In this document: piece by piece, positions 24,410-33,762 of the stretch
How the letters are laid out: the number at the start of each line of letters is the position of its first letter
Numbering within the stretch: the stretch's first letter is position 1
From: Ruminococcus sp. UNK.MGS-30
Lineage (GTDB): Bacteria; Bacillota; Clostridia; Oscillospirales; Ruminococcaceae
Reading direction: 5' to 3'
Length of the DNA: 64,000 bases
Assembly: GCA_000980705.1 (NCBI GenBank)
Contig: LBCK01000006.1
Coordinates: 11,185-75,184, forward strand
Program-made: the position numbers and the translations under genes
Notes under the pieces: model-generated
The model's database searches: none
Told to the model about the DNA's origin: nothing
Seen by the model: the letters and a program-made list of their open reading frames with translations, nothing else

Positions 24410-26971
24410 ATGAAGCATTTTGCAAAAGGATCAAAACGATTGCTGTCGGTTCTGCTGAGCAGTGCGATGGTAGTCAGCAGCTGCGGCTCAGTTTCGGCTG
24501 GTGCGGCAGAGAAGAAGGAAGCGAACTTTGCACGGGCGCTGCAGTATTCCATTTACTTTTATGATGGAAATATGTGCGGTACAGAGGTGCAGGAAAACAA
24601 CCGGTACAGTTGGCGTGGAGACTGTCATACATATGATGCACAAGTTGCAATGAACAGTACAGCTACCAATCTGAGCGCAGATTTTCTCACGAAGTATAAA
24701 GATGTGCTTGATCCGGACGGCGACGGCTATATAGATGTTGCCGGCGGATTCCATGATGCAGGTGACCATGTGAAGTTTGGTATGCCGGAAAACTATTCCG
24801 CCGCCACCCTGGGATGGGGCTATTATGAATTCCGGGATGCGTATGAAAAGACTGGTCAAAACGATCACATTGAGACGATCCTCCGCTATTTCAACGATTA
24901 TTTGATGAAGTGTACATTCCTGGACAGCAATGGCGACGTGATTGCGCATTGTTACCAGGTCGGCGACGGCGATATCGACCACGCTTACTGGAATGCACCG
25001 GAGCTGGACGAAATGGATCGTCCGGCGTATTTCCTGACAGCAGACAAGCCGCAGACAGACTATGTTGCATCTGCTGCTGCATCTCTGGCAATCAACTATC
25101 TGAACTTTAAGGATACCGACCCGGAGTATGCGCAGAAGTCACTGGACTATGCAACTGCATTGTACAAGTTTGCAGAGACGCATGACAAGGAACTCAGCGA
25201 CAACGGAGACGGTCCGAAGTCTTATTACAATTCGTCAAAATGGGAAGATGATTACTGCTGGGCATCTGCCTGGATGTACAAGATCACAGGAGACCATCAC
25301 TATCTGGAACAAATTTTCCCGTACTATGACTATTATGCAGCACCCTGCTATGTATACTGCTGGAACGATGTCTGGGGCGGGGTACAGTGTATTCTGGGCG
25401 AGATCACCAGCGAACAGTACCCGAACTTCATTGACGAATATAAAGAGGCAGCCGGAAAGAGTCCTTATGAAGAGATGAACTGCTGGGGCTCTGTGGAAGA
25501 AGCACTGAATAAGTATATGACCGGCGGCGTCGGAACGATCACACCGGCTGGCTACTTCTGGCTGAACACCTGGGGTTCTGCAAGATATAATGCAGCGGCA
25601 CAGATGATGGCATTGGTATACGACAAGTATAACAACAATGGCAAGCCCGGAAAGTACAGTGAATGGGCAAAGGGACAGATGGAATATCTGCTGGGTGACA
25701 ATCCGATGAATCGTGCATATGAAGTCGGGTATGATGAAACCGCAGCAAAATTCCCACATCACCGTGCGGCATCTGGTTTGACGAAGTGCGAGGACACCGA
25801 TGAACAGAAACATGTCCTCTATGGTGCATTGGTCGGCGGTCCGGATGCACAGGATAAGCACAACGACATTACAGCTGACTGGATCTACAACGAAGTGACG
25901 ATCGACTATAACGCTGCATTTGTCGGAGCGTGTGCCGGACTGTATGACTACTATGGAACAGACGCCATGGAAATCACACCGAATTTTCCGCCGGAAGACA
26001 AGAATTCCGGAAATGAGGGCGGCAATGATTTCTGGGTAGATGCTTATGCAGTAGATGACATTCAGACAAGCGGAGCAGGCGTGACCAAGCTTGCGATCCA
26101 GATGCGCACCAACTCGATTACGCCAAAAACAGATCTTTCGATGCGGTATTATTTCAGTATCGCTGAACTGAAGGATAAGTCAAATATCAGTCTGGTAAAA
26201 GGACAGGAACTGTATGACCAGGCGAGTGTAGAGGCGGCTCCGGCAGATGGCGTGATTTCCGGACCGTATCAGTTTGATGCGTCTTATGATCCGGATATCT
26301 ACTATGTTGAAGTAAAATGGGATGGCTATAAGATTGCAAACTCCAATAAGAAGTATCAGTTTACAGTGGGATTCTATTACGGTGATACCTGGGATCCGAC
26401 AAATGACTGGAGCTATCAGGGCATTACCAAATGCAAGGACACATACCAGGATGGTTCTGAGACCAGAACAGACTATATCTGTGTTTACTCCAACGGAGAG
26501 CTTGTCGGCGGTATTGAACCGAACGGCAACAAGCCGGCTGTAACAACCACGCCGTCGGAAACGACAACAGGCACGACAACAACTACTACCACAGTAACAA
26601 CAACAACAACAACGAATTCTGCAACCAGCACGGAAAAAGCAACAGAAACAACAGTTTCCACAGAAGAGACCACGACAATGACATCTGAAACGACAGAGAC
26701 AACTGCAACAAAGCAGACTTCTGAGGCAGCCTCTGGTTCGTCTGATGCTGCCGGCTCTATTCTCTACGGCGATGCGAATTTGGATGGCAGAATTGATATT
26801 ACAGATGCGGTACTGCTGAACAAGATTGTTGCCGGCTCTGTTTCTGCCAATACACAGCAGCGGTTAAACGGCGACTGCAATGGTGATGGCGCATTGGATT
26901 CCGGGGATGGTATCCTGCTGCTGCAATTCCTGGTACACATTATCCAGAGCATTGGACCCAGCGCAAAATAA
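24410..26971 (+). CDS. GH9 cellulase with CBM3 and dockerin
   Basis: Secreted cellulosomal endoglucanase or processive cellulase of 853 residues; ATG 24410 follows AGGAAAGGA. After a signal peptide (about 1-33) the GH9 (alpha/alpha)6 barrel spans about 38-510. It contains GGFHDAGDHVKFGMP (the catalytic base Asp region near 115), FPHHRAASG (conserved HHR) and NEVTIDYNA (acid Glu near 491). Residues about 540-703 form a CBM3-like module (RYYFSIAEL, YYVEVKWDG). A Thr-rich linker follows, then a type I dockerin (LYGDANLDGRIDITDA, LNGDCNGDGALDSGDG). GH9-CBM3c enzymes are usually processive, but which CBM3 subtype this is cannot be settled by eye. Confidence 0.95.
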   Translation: MKHFAKGSKRLLSVLLSSAMVVSSCGSVSAGAAEKKEANFARALQYSIYFYDGNMCGTEVQENNRYSWRGDCHTYDAQVAMNSTATNLSADFLTKYKDVLDPDGDGYIDVAGGFHDAGDHVKFGMPENYSAATLGWGYYEFRDAYEKTGQNDHIETILRYFNDYLMKCTFLDSNGDVIAHCYQVGDGDIDHAYWNAPELDEMDRPAYFLTADKPQTDYVASAAASLAINYLNFKDTDPEYAQKSLDYATALYKFAETHDKELSDNGDGPKSYYNSSKWEDDYCWASAWMYKITGDHHYLEQIFPYYDYYAAPCYVYCWNDVWGGVQCILGEITSEQYPNFIDEYKEAAGKSPYEEMNCWGSVEEALNKYMTGGVGTITPAGYFWLNTWGSARYNAAAQMMALVYDKYNNNGKPGKYSEWAKGQMEYLLGDNPMNRAYEVGYDETAAKFPHHRAASGLTKCEDTDEQKHVLYGALVGGPDAQDKHNDITADWIYNEVTIDYNAAFVGACAGLYDYYGTDAMEITPNFPPEDKNSGNEGGNDFWVDAYAVDDIQTSGAGVTKLAIQMRTNSITPKTDLSMRYYFSIAELKDKSNISLVKGQELYDQASVEAAPADGVISGPYQFDASYDPDIYYVEVKWDGYKIANSNKKYQFTVGFYYGDTWDPTNDWSYQGITKCKDTYQDGSETRTDYICVYSNGELVGGIEPNGNKPAVTTTPSETTTGTTTTTTTVTTTTTTNSATSTEKATETTVSTEETTTMTSETTETTATKQTSEAASGSSDAAGSILYGDANLDGRIDITDAVLLNKIVAGSVSANTQQRLNGDCNGDGALDSGDGILLLQFLVHIIQSIGPSAK

Positions 26972-26992
26972 AGGAAAGGAATCACAAGATAC

Positions 26993-27502
26993 ATGGAAAT
27001 TTCAAATCCGGAGAATCATTCTGGGAATTGGCAGGAACTGCGGCAGATTCTGAAAGAAAAGCAATTTGGGAAACTGTTTGCCGGAGCAACAGAAAATACA
27101 CTGATTCAATTTTTTCGGTATTGTTTCGTAGGCGGAGCGGCGACTGTAATCGACTGGGGTGTTTCTGCACTACTGTTTTTCCTGGTGTTTCATCAGAGTT
27201 ATGCAGTTCTCGCAAATGGGATTTCTTTTGTGGCAGGATTGCTTGCAAATTACTTTTTGAGTACATTCTGGGTCTTTCGCTCTTCTAAAGTGCAGTCTCG
27301 GTTGGTTGAATTTCTTGCGTTTGCAGCTATCGGCGTAGTCGGATTGCTGCTGACGCTGGGAATTACCAAACTGAGTGAGATCTCTCTTGGAAGTGTTACA
27401 AGCGGATATCAGATGATCGGGAAGATCGTTTCAACGATGATTGCATTCCTCTGGAACTTCTTTGCCCGAAAGTATCTGTTGTTCAGTAAAAAAGAATCAT
27501 AA
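26993..27502 (+). CDS. GtrA-family membrane protein
   Basis: 169 residues with four membrane helices and the GtrA pattern: FFRYCFVGGAATVIDWGV, ANGISFVAGLLANYFLSTFWVF, a late FLWNFFARKYLLF. GtrA proteins are thought to flip lipid-linked sugars or act in teichoic acid and surface glycan modification. It is 21 bp after the GH9 gene and ends at a terminator. Confidence 0.88.
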   Translation: MEISNPENHSGNWQELRQILKEKQFGKLFAGATENTLIQFFRYCFVGGAATVIDWGVSALLFFLVFHQSYAVLANGISFVAGLLANYFLSTFWVFRSSKVQSRLVEFLAFAAIGVVGLLLTLGITKLSEISLGSVTSGYQMIGKIVSTMIAFLWNFFARKYLLFSKKES

Positions 27503-27526
27503 CTGGCTGCAAAAGCAGCTTTCACG

Positions 27527-27580
27527 AAAAAGCGCCGACACAGCCTGCAGATTATTTCGGGATGCTGTGCGGCGTTTTTT
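27527..27580 (+). terminator. Terminator after gtrA-like gene
   Basis: AAAAAGCGCCGACACAGC paired with GCTGTGCGGCGTTTTTT around a 19-nt loop. Confidence 0.88.
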
Positions 27581-27624
27581 ACAGGCAAAATTGTAGCTTT
27601 GACAATGGAAAGGAGTGAACCATT

Positions 27625-29217
27625 ATGAAAATGATATTTATTGGTGCAACACACGAAGTAACTGGTAGCTGTACCTATCTGGAAGTCTGCGGGAAACGCA
27701 TTCTGGTGGACTTTGGAATGGAGCAGGGGAGAGATACGTATGAAAATGTGAAGATTCCCTGTGCGCCGGGAGAAATTGACTATGTTCTTTTGACACACGC
27801 ACACATTGACCACTCCGGCTTGTTGCCGCTGCTCTATGCAGGCGGCTTTTCCGGGGAAATCCACGCTACTGCGGCAACGACTTCTCTCTGTGAGATCATG
27901 CTGCGTGACAGTGCGCATATCCAAGAATTTGAGGCAGAATGGAGAAACCGCAAGGCGATGCGAAAAGGCGGCGAACCGTATGTGCCTTTGTATACCATGA
28001 AAGAGGCGTTGGGTGCATTAGAGCTGTTTGTACCGCATCCGTATGATGAAAAGTTTACCCTTGTTCCAGGTATTGAGGTTCGCTTCCTGGATGCTGGTCA
28101 TCTTCTTGGTTCCTCCAGCATTGAGCTTTGGCTGACGGAAAATGGCGTGTCGAAAAAAATCGTATTTTCCGGAGACATCGGAAATCTCAATCAGCCATTG
28201 ATTCGTGATCCGCAGCCGCCGAAAGATGCCGATTATGTGGTGATGGAATCCACTTATGGAAACCGGCTGCATGAAAAACCGAAAGGGTATATTCCAGGTC
28301 TGGTACAGGTCCTGCGGGATACATTTTCTCGTGGCGGCAGTGTGATTATTCCGTCTTTTGCGGTGGGGCGTACACAGGAATTGCTGTACTATTTCAAGCA
28401 GATCAAAGACGAGAACCTGCTCCCGGAGTATAAGGATTTTCCGATTTACATGGACAGTCCGCTTGCGATTGAGGCAACAGAAGTATTTATGCGAAATAAG
28501 GAAAGTTGTTTTGATGAAGAGGCACTGAGTTACGTTCGGCGTGGAATCAACCCAATCGGTGTCAGCGGACTGATCCCAGCAGTGACCAGTGATGCTTCTA
28601 AGGCAATCAATGCAGATAAACGACCGAAGGTGATTTTGTCGGCAAGTGGAATGTGTGAGGCTGGCAGAATCAAACACCACTTGAAACACAATCTCTGGAA
28701 ACCGGAAAACACGATTTTGTTTGTGGGATATCAAGCAGAAGGCTCTTTGGGCAGGCGCATTATTGAGGGTGCAAAAACAGTCACTTTGTTTGGAGAAACG
28801 GTTCAAGTGAGTGCGCAGATCGTACAGTTGCAGGGGATGAGCGGTCACGCAGATCAAAAGGGTCTGCTTTCCTGGATTTCTCAAGTACATGGCGTGCAGA
28901 AGGTCTTTGTCAATCATGGCGCATCAGAATCTGCCGATGCGTTCCGGGACAAGCTGTGGCTGTCGCTGGGTATTGATGCTTATGCACCATTCAGCGGTGC
29001 AGAGGTTGATCTGGCAACTGGAAAGGTGACATATGATGCGCCGGCTGTTCCAATACAGCAGAAGCCTCGGCGCAGCGCAATGACATATGACAGATTGTCG
29101 CAGACGTTAAGCCGCTTGACGGCATTGGTGCAGAGCAGCAGGGGACTGTCGAATAAGGAATTAGCAAAAATGGCAGATCAGCTGGGTGAACTCTGCACAA
29201 AATGGGAACGGAGGTAA
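27625..29217 (+). CDS. Beta-CASP metallo-beta-lactamase hydrolase (RNA nuclease type)
   Basis: 530 residues, RBS AAAGGAGTGA. MBL core with GATHEVTGSC, HAHIDHSG (zinc-binding motif 2), DAGHLLGSS, FSGDIG, then the beta-CASP insert (MESTYGNRLH, PSFAVGRTQELL) and the RMMBL end (MSGHADQKGLLSWI, VNHGASES). The group acts on RNA 3' processing or decay in archaea and eukaryotes; bacterial copies are less studied. It is probably a ribonuclease. Confidence 0.9.
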   Translation: MKMIFIGATHEVTGSCTYLEVCGKRILVDFGMEQGRDTYENVKIPCAPGEIDYVLLTHAHIDHSGLLPLLYAGGFSGEIHATAATTSLCEIMLRDSAHIQEFEAEWRNRKAMRKGGEPYVPLYTMKEALGALELFVPHPYDEKFTLVPGIEVRFLDAGHLLGSSSIELWLTENGVSKKIVFSGDIGNLNQPLIRDPQPPKDADYVVMESTYGNRLHEKPKGYIPGLVQVLRDTFSRGGSVIIPSFAVGRTQELLYYFKQIKDENLLPEYKDFPIYMDSPLAIEATEVFMRNKESCFDEEALSYVRRGINPIGVSGLIPAVTSDASKAINADKRPKVILSASGMCEAGRIKHHLKHNLWKPENTILFVGYQAEGSLGRRIIEGAKTVTLFGETVQVSAQIVQLQGMSGHADQKGLLSWISQVHGVQKVFVNHGASESADAFRDKLWLSLGIDAYAPFSGAEVDLATGKVTYDAPAVPIQQKPRRSAMTYDRLSQTLSRLTALVQSSRGLSNKELAKMADQLGELCTKWERR

Positions 29218-29223
29218 TAAGTT

Positions 29224-29760
29224 ATGTACGAAGAAAATGCAGTGATCCATGCACTTTGCAGCAGAAGAAGTGTACGGAGCTATGACAGCAGCAGACCGGT
29301 GGAGCAAGAAAAGTTGGATGCAATTTTGGCTGCCGGACAGTATGCACCGACAGGCATGAACCGGATGCCTACCAAATTTGTTGTAGTTCGAAATCGGGAA
29401 GTGTTGCAACAGCTTTCTAAGCAGAATGCAGCAATTATGGGAAAAGAAGATGTAGACCCGTTTTATGGCGCTCCGGTTGCGATTGCAGTATTAGTGGATG
29501 CGTCAGTTCATACATGGGTTGAGGATGGTAGCCTTGCGATTGGTGCGATGCTGGATGCAGCATATGCAGTAGGATTGGGCAGCTGCTGGATTCACCGTGC
29601 AAAAGAGACATTTGATAGTGCAGCTGGAAAAGAATTGCTGCAGAAATGGGGCATTCCGGATACCTATCGAGGTGTTGGATTCTGTATTGTCGGATATGCC
29701 AACGGAGAATTGCCGGAGGCAAAACCGAGAAGAGCAGATCAGATTATTTGGGTGGATTGA
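29224..29760 (+). CDS. Nitroreductase-family FMN oxidoreductase
   Basis: 178 residues with SRRSVRSYDSSRPVEQEKLDA (FMN-binding Arg/Ser start), AGQYAPTGMNRMPTKF, and GLGSCWIHRAKE. The ATG is 6 bp after the upstream stop with GGAGGTAATAAG as RBS. Probably reduces nitro or quinone compounds using NAD(P)H. Followed by a terminator. Confidence 0.9.
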   Translation: MYEENAVIHALCSRRSVRSYDSSRPVEQEKLDAILAAGQYAPTGMNRMPTKFVVVRNREVLQQLSKQNAAIMGKEDVDPFYGAPVAIAVLVDASVHTWVEDGSLAIGAMLDAAYAVGLGSCWIHRAKETFDSAAGKELLQKWGIPDTYRGVGFCIVGYANGELPEAKPRRADQIIWVD

Positions 29761-29790
29761 TGTTCTAAATTGCCAATTAAATTACGCAAG

Positions 29791-29825
29791 AAAAGCGGCT
29801 GAGAGTGATTCCCTCAGCCGCTTTT
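29791..29825. terminator. Bidirectional terminator
   Basis: AAAAGCGGCTGAG/CTCAGCCGCTTTT stem, 9-nt loop, between the nitroreductase (+) and the SASP gene (-). Confidence 0.92.
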
Positions 29826-29854
29826 GCGCTTTTATCGCTCGACGCAGTGTGTTG

Positions 29855-30034
29855 TTACTGCATCTTATAAGCGTCGATCATCTTCTTGACCATCTGTCCA
29901 CCGATGGAACCAGCTTCTCTTGCGGTCAGATCGCCGTTATAACCCTGCTTCAGAGTTACGCCAACCTCGCTGGCAGACTCCATCTTAAAACGCTCCATTG
30001 CTTCTTTACCCTTCTGCGTAAATTCACCCTTCAT
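29855..30034 (-). CDS. Alpha/beta-type small acid-soluble spore protein
   Basis: 59 residues from ATG 30034 (RBS AAGGAG). It carries the SASP signatures MERFKMESASEVGV (with the Glu of the GPR protease site) and LTAREAGSIGGQMVKKMI. These proteins coat spore DNA, protect it from UV, and are degraded by GPR on germination. Longer in-frame extensions upstream have no RBS. Expression in the forespore is expected from the family. Confidence 0.95.
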   Translation of the reverse strand: MKGEFTQKGKEAMERFKMESASEVGVTLKQGYNGDLTAREAGSIGGQMVKKMIDAYKMQ

Positions 30035-30240
30035 GATAAATTCTCCTTTTTCATTTTTTCTTGGCAACACTTGAATCATCTCATCGAAAATGTGATTTCG
30101 TTGCCGCAATAGTATTATGAGAAACTGCACGGTGTTTATCACAGGTATTTTTTTCGTATTTTTATACAAAGCTTTGGGAACTTTCAAAATAATATTTTTC
30201 AATTGCAAATACACATCTGCATTTTTATTCTAAAAAGCAC

Positions 30241-30269
30241 TTGACTTTTTCGGCACAATGTGATATACT
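30241..30269 (+). promoter_or_regulatory. Promoter of tRNA-Leu(TAA)
   Basis: TTGACT (30241-30246), 17 bp, TATACT (30264-30269), 33 bp before the mature 5' end. Confidence 0.75.
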
Positions 30270-30302
30270 AAAAGTGTTGCAAATTACAATAAAATACAGA
30301 AT

Positions 30303-30389
30303 GCCGCTATGGTGGAATTGGCAGACACAAGGGACTTAAAATCCCTCGGGGTAAAACCCGTACCGGTTCAAGTCCGGTTAGCGGCACCA
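30303..30389 (+). tRNA. tRNA-Leu(TAA)
   Basis: Class II tRNA: acceptor GCCGCTA/TAGCGGC, anticodon stem GGGAC/ATCCC region around CTTAAAA giving anticodon TAA, long variable arm CGGGGTAAAACCCG, T-loop TTCAAGT, discriminator A and encoded CCA (30387-30389). A short hairpin (AAAGAATG/CATTCTTT, 30393-30422) follows as its terminator. Confidence 0.95.
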
Positions 30390-30440
30390 TTGAAAGAATG
30401 TCGATTTTACGGCATTCTTTTCTTGTTTTCTGACTGATTT

Positions 30441-30500
30441 GGTAGAAAAGTTTCTTGTGTATGAGCTTTTTTCTACCGGATTTCTACCAAATTTTCTACC
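30441..30500. repeat. TTCTACC repeat cluster, left side of the island
   Basis: TTCTACC occurs at 30471, 30482 and 30494, plus an inverted copy (GGTAGAA at 30441). The same word occurs once at 32,106 upstream of the integrase gene and six times at 63,218-63,363. It may mark integrase arm-binding sites. Confidence 0.45.
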
Positions 30501-30608
30501 AAAATCGCTGCTTTTTTCAATTTCACTTTCATTTTTGGTCTTAGCACAAAAGATTTTTATCCCCCGTGTCAAGTTGACTTGATTAACTTTTTTTACTTTT
30601 TTTATAAT

Positions 30609-30634
30609 GCCGCCGTGGTAGAATGGGTAGACGA
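30609..30634 (+). other. 5' fragment of a tRNA-Leu
   Basis: GCCGCCGTGGTAGAATGGGT then AGAC matches the acceptor 5' strand and D-arm of tRNA-Leu (compare GCCGCTATGGTGGAATTGGC at 30,303). A TATAAT precedes it. No anticodon arm or CGGCGGC acceptor strand follows; the integrase 3' end begins 25 bp later. Probably an attachment-site half left by integration. Confidence 0.55.
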
Positions 30635-30658
30635 TCGGCACACTATTATCGCAGGTTC

Positions 30659-31978
30659 TCAGGTTGAGGACTTGCGATTTTTTTCGTCCTCTGAACCTTT
30701 ATCATGGATAGCCTGTTCCGTATCTGTACTGTCTCCACCCAACACTTTGGCGATAGTCTCCGCAGACTCCACTTTGGAATGAAAGTCGAGGTGACTATAA
30801 AAATTGGCTGTAACATTAAATGTTGAATGTCCGAGCCACTCCTGGATCGCCTTCATGGATACTCCGTTTGCCAGCAACAGACTGGCACATGAATGACGAA
30901 GATCATGGAATCGAATGTGTTTGAGCTTATTTTTCTTAATGATGTACTTGAAGTGAGTAGTTACAAAGTTTGGCGTAATCAGCTTACCGAAGTTGTCACG
31001 GCACACAAAGCCGTCATATTCCCTGTCAAAGTCTTTACCGAGGAGCTTCGAGTAGTATTCTTCAAGGGTTTTGCGTTCTATTAGCATCTGCTCAATATGA
31101 GGAATCAAGGGAAAAGTTCTTACACTGGACTCAGTTTTAAGCTGATTTTCGACAAAAATCATTTCTTTGCCGCCGCCATAAGTGCTGGAAACCTTACGGC
31201 GAACCGTGAGTTTCTTTTCCTCAAAGTTGACGGAATCCCACTTCAAACCAATAATCTCGCTCTTGCGAAGTCCGTAGTAGGCTGCAATATGTACCACAAG
31301 TTCAAGTCTATCGCCCTTGAATACTTCAAAGAGCTGTTCCAACTCGTCCTTGTTGTAGAAATTGGCTTCAAACTTCTGGATTTTCGGCAGTTCAACCTTA
31401 TCTGCGACGTTTACATCGAGCATATCCATTTTTACAGCATATTTTAGTGCTTTGTGGATATTGGCATGGTAATGCTTTACCGAATTGCCCGAAAGACCGC
31501 TGTTGAACTTATCGTTATAGAACTGCTGAAGCTGTAAAGCTGTCAGGTTGCCAAGAAGAAGATGCGGATAACGCTCGTCAAAATAGTTTTTGATCCTGGT
31601 GATATAGCGATTGTAGCTTTCATAAGAGGTTCGTGCGATTGTCGGTCTGATTGTTTCAAGCCAGTAGTCAAGAAATGCTGTGAACTCAAAACCTGTCTTG
31701 CATACAGCATCATCACTGAGAACCTCCTCGCTGAGTTCTGTCTTTTCCTTTGGGGTTTCCTTGACTTTTGTTAAGCTGCCTGTGAGAAACTCCTCATAGA
31801 ACTTTGCTACTATTACGTTCACCTTTGCTGTCAGTGCTTTATAAGAACAGTCAACAGGCAAGTCGGTTGTAACCCATTTTCTCTTACGCTTGCCACTATC
31901 GTCCTTGAAATCAAAGACAACATAGTTTTTGCCCTTCTTTTCGGCAATAATGTACTTAAAAGGCAGACTTGCTTTCAT
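30659..31978 (-). CDS. int: Tyrosine integrase of the mobile island
   Basis: 439 residues, RBS AAGGAGG before ATG 31978. N-terminal arm-binding domain (KKGKNYVVFDFKDDSGKRK), SAM-like core-binding domain, catalytic domain with Arg in AAYYGLRKSEIIGLKW, HDLRHSCASLLLANGV, GHSTFNVTANFYSHLD (catalytic Tyr). Close in plan to the broken integrase at 18,907-20,066. The long charged tail (about 410-439) is extra. Catalyses integration and excision, with the gene next to a tRNA-Leu fragment. Confidence 0.93.
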   Translation of the reverse strand: MKASLPFKYIIAEKKGKNYVVFDFKDDSGKRKRKWVTTDLPVDCSYKALTAKVNVIVAKFYEEFLTGSLTKVKETPKEKTELSEEVLSDDAVCKTGFEFTAFLDYWLETIRPTIARTSYESYNRYITRIKNYFDERYPHLLLGNLTALQLQQFYNDKFNSGLSGNSVKHYHANIHKALKYAVKMDMLDVNVADKVELPKIQKFEANFYNKDELEQLFEVFKGDRLELVVHIAAYYGLRKSEIIGLKWDSVNFEEKKLTVRRKVSSTYGGGKEMIFVENQLKTESSVRTFPLIPHIEQMLIERKTLEEYYSKLLGKDFDREYDGFVCRDNFGKLITPNFVTTHFKYIIKKNKLKHIRFHDLRHSCASLLLANGVSMKAIQEWLGHSTFNVTANFYSHLDFHSKVESAETIAKVLGGDSTDTEQAIHDKGSEDEKNRKSST

Positions 31979-32114
31979 TATATTATCCTCCTTATGTCGA
32001 AAGCGGTGGTCTGCGCTATTGACCTCATAACTATATTGTAGCGCGAAACAAAGTCATTTGCAAGCGTTTTCCTACCACTTCTACAAAATTTGACACAAGG
32101 GACATTTCTACCAG

Positions 32115-32333
32115 TTATTTTTGTGCGCATTGCAGAACGAAATCTATAACCGTAGCTTTTGCGACCTTGATTGTTCTACCACAAGGAATTTTTTTGAGTT
32201 GTCCTTCCTTGATAAGCTGATAAACCTTTTTCTTTCCATAGCCGAGAATTTCACATAAGTCCTTTACTTCCAGTATCTCAGGATATTCGCTATACATATT
32301 CTTATATACAACTTCAAGCGGTATTGAATCCAT
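32115..32333 (-). CDS. xis: Excisionase-like helix-turn-helix protein
   Basis: 72 residues, RBS GGAAGGAGG. LEVKDLCEILGYGKKKVYQLI is a MerR/excisionase helix-turn-helix followed by GQLKKIPCGRTIKVAK, the usual wing. It sits directly upstream of int on the same strand and likely directs excision. Confidence 0.8.
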   Translation of the reverse strand: MDSIPLEVVYKNMYSEYPEILEVKDLCEILGYGKKKVYQLIKEGQLKKIPCGRTIKVAKATVIDFVLQCAQK

Positions 32334-32454
32334 AGGACATAACCTCCTTCCTATCAGAAGAAAAGAAACTGAAAAAGCGTAGATGTTCCATATTCTATTG
32401 TCAAGATACTAAGTGCATCGTTGTCAGTTATTTTTATGCCTGATATTTGATGTA

Positions 32455-32600
32455 CTGTTGGCAGCTTCCCCTCAAATCGAGAGGAAGCTCCCGACAGCAT
32501 ATCAGCCGTCAAACAAAACTAAGAGGAATGTGTGAGATGCCTTTGGCAATGTACGCTCCGAAGGACGTACACTCCCAACAGCATCTCTGCTGTTGACAGA
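32455..32600. repeat. Two tandem related hairpins with conserved flanks
   Basis: Unit 1: TTGGCA, stem AGCTTCC/GGAAGCT, TCCCGACAGCAT. Unit 2: TTGGCA, stem TGTACG/CGTACA, TCCCAACAGCAT. The flanks are conserved while the stems differ but keep pairing, a sign of structured RNA or DNA. A third stem (GGGACGGT/ACCGTCCC) lies at 32,642-32,675. The surrounding 32,334-32,839 has no convincing gene. Confidence 0.5.
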
Positions 32601-32839
32601 ATAATAAAAGAAATTAACATGAAAGCATAGTTGAAAGTATGGGACGGTGCGGCAAATGGAAGAACCGTACCGTCCCTCATCACGGAGGATAGGATATGTC
32701 AGCGAGTGATCCGTACCCTTTTCAGCCATCAGCGGTATGAACCCCTCTATATATCAACCGAGGATTTTGCAAAATCGGGAAGGTTTTTCCCATGTTTCTT
32801 TCTCCAAAAAGAAAAAATCAGCGTTCTGCACATATTTCT

Positions 32840-33271
32840 TTATTCGTTTTCGTGCAAGATGATATACTCCTTGAGCTTCTGCTTTGCAATCTTGATTCGG
32901 TATCGTACCATGTCAATTGATAAACCGTATTTCTCAACGAGATACCACATCGTCACCTTATCCTCTCTCAGAAAGTAGTCCCGTATAAGCTCATACCCTT
33001 CAGGAAAATCCGATTTCAGCAGTTCTAAGGCATCAGGCAGATAATCAAGCCTGTTCCGGTGCCTGATTTGATCCTTTTCTTCTTCCTCGCTTATGGGAAT
33101 ACTCGCAGGATCGGGATTTGAAGATAGAACATCGTCAAAATCGGGATAGATCTTTCCGTTTTTTGCATCCAACTCCTCAAGGTATCGTTCTTTTCGCAAG
33201 AGCTTGTTGTACTCTTTCTCGATGTTACGGGGAACATCATCGCCAAAGTGGACATACATAAATCTTCCCAT
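32840..33271 (-). CDS. Sigma-70-like region 4 protein of the island
   Basis: 143 residues. The C-terminal half reads as a sigma region 4 type helix-turn-helix (ELIRDYFLREDKVTMWYLVEKYGLSIDMVRYRIKIAKQKLK). The N-terminal half is charged. The start overlaps the stop of the XRE gene (TAATG). Common regulatory partner in Firmicute integrative elements. Confidence 0.7.
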   Translation of the reverse strand: MGRFMYVHFGDDVPRNIEKEYNKLLRKERYLEELDAKNGKIYPDFDDVLSSNPDPASIPISEEEEKDQIRHRNRLDYLPDALELLKSDFPEGYELIRDYFLREDKVTMWYLVEKYGLSIDMVRYRIKIAKQKLKEYIILHENE

Positions 33272-33762
33272 TACTCACTGTCCTCCTTAGCAGAGGTCAG
33301 GTTTGTAAGAGGTTTGGTATGGATTGCCTTCAACTGTTCATTGCAGGCTGTCAGCGTATAACGTTTATCGAATGCACAGCCGTCAAGATAAGCCCTGATG
33401 ATATTCTTATCTGCTTTTCTGTAATCCTGGTCGCCTGGCATCGCATACAGCAGAAGCGAAAACAAGTAACGCTGCCTGAAAGGGTGAAGTCTGATTGCTA
33501 TACAGACCGCACAGAGGTAATCATATTGCATCTTCCTTTTACCCGAAAGATACCGTGAGAGCGTAGATGGAGCAATTCCCGTCAGTCTTGCAAGCGTTTT
33601 CTGGCTTATATTGATCTCGTCTAAATACCGACATAATGCCACGCAGAAGCTGTCCTTGTTCTGCTCATTGAGATCATCAGTCCCGTAAACGTAAACTTCG
33701 TAGCTTTGCGGCTCCTCATGTTCGCTGAATAATGAAATCTGAGGAGTATGTAAATCATTCAT
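33271..33762 (-). CDS. XRE-family helix-turn-helix regulator
   Basis: 163 residues. The HTH lies in the middle (ISQKTLARLTGIAPSTLSRYLSGKRK, about 52-77), with an acidic N-terminus and a helical C-terminal part. Together with the overlapping sigma-like gene it probably controls the island's excision or transfer genes. Confidence 0.8.
   Translation of the reverse strand: MNDLHTPQISLFSEHEEPQSYEVYVYGTDDLNEQNKDSFCVALCRYLDEINISQKTLARLTGIAPSTLSRYLSGKRKMQYDYLCAVCIAIRLHPFRQRYLFSLLLYAMPGDQDYRKADKNIIRAYLDGCAFDKRYTLTACNEQLKAIHTKPLTNLTSAKEDSE

Noticed and set aside
28018..28917. 299-codon frame on the minus strand
   Set aside because: Shadow of the beta-CASP hydrolase gene, which has clear catalytic motifs on the plus strand.
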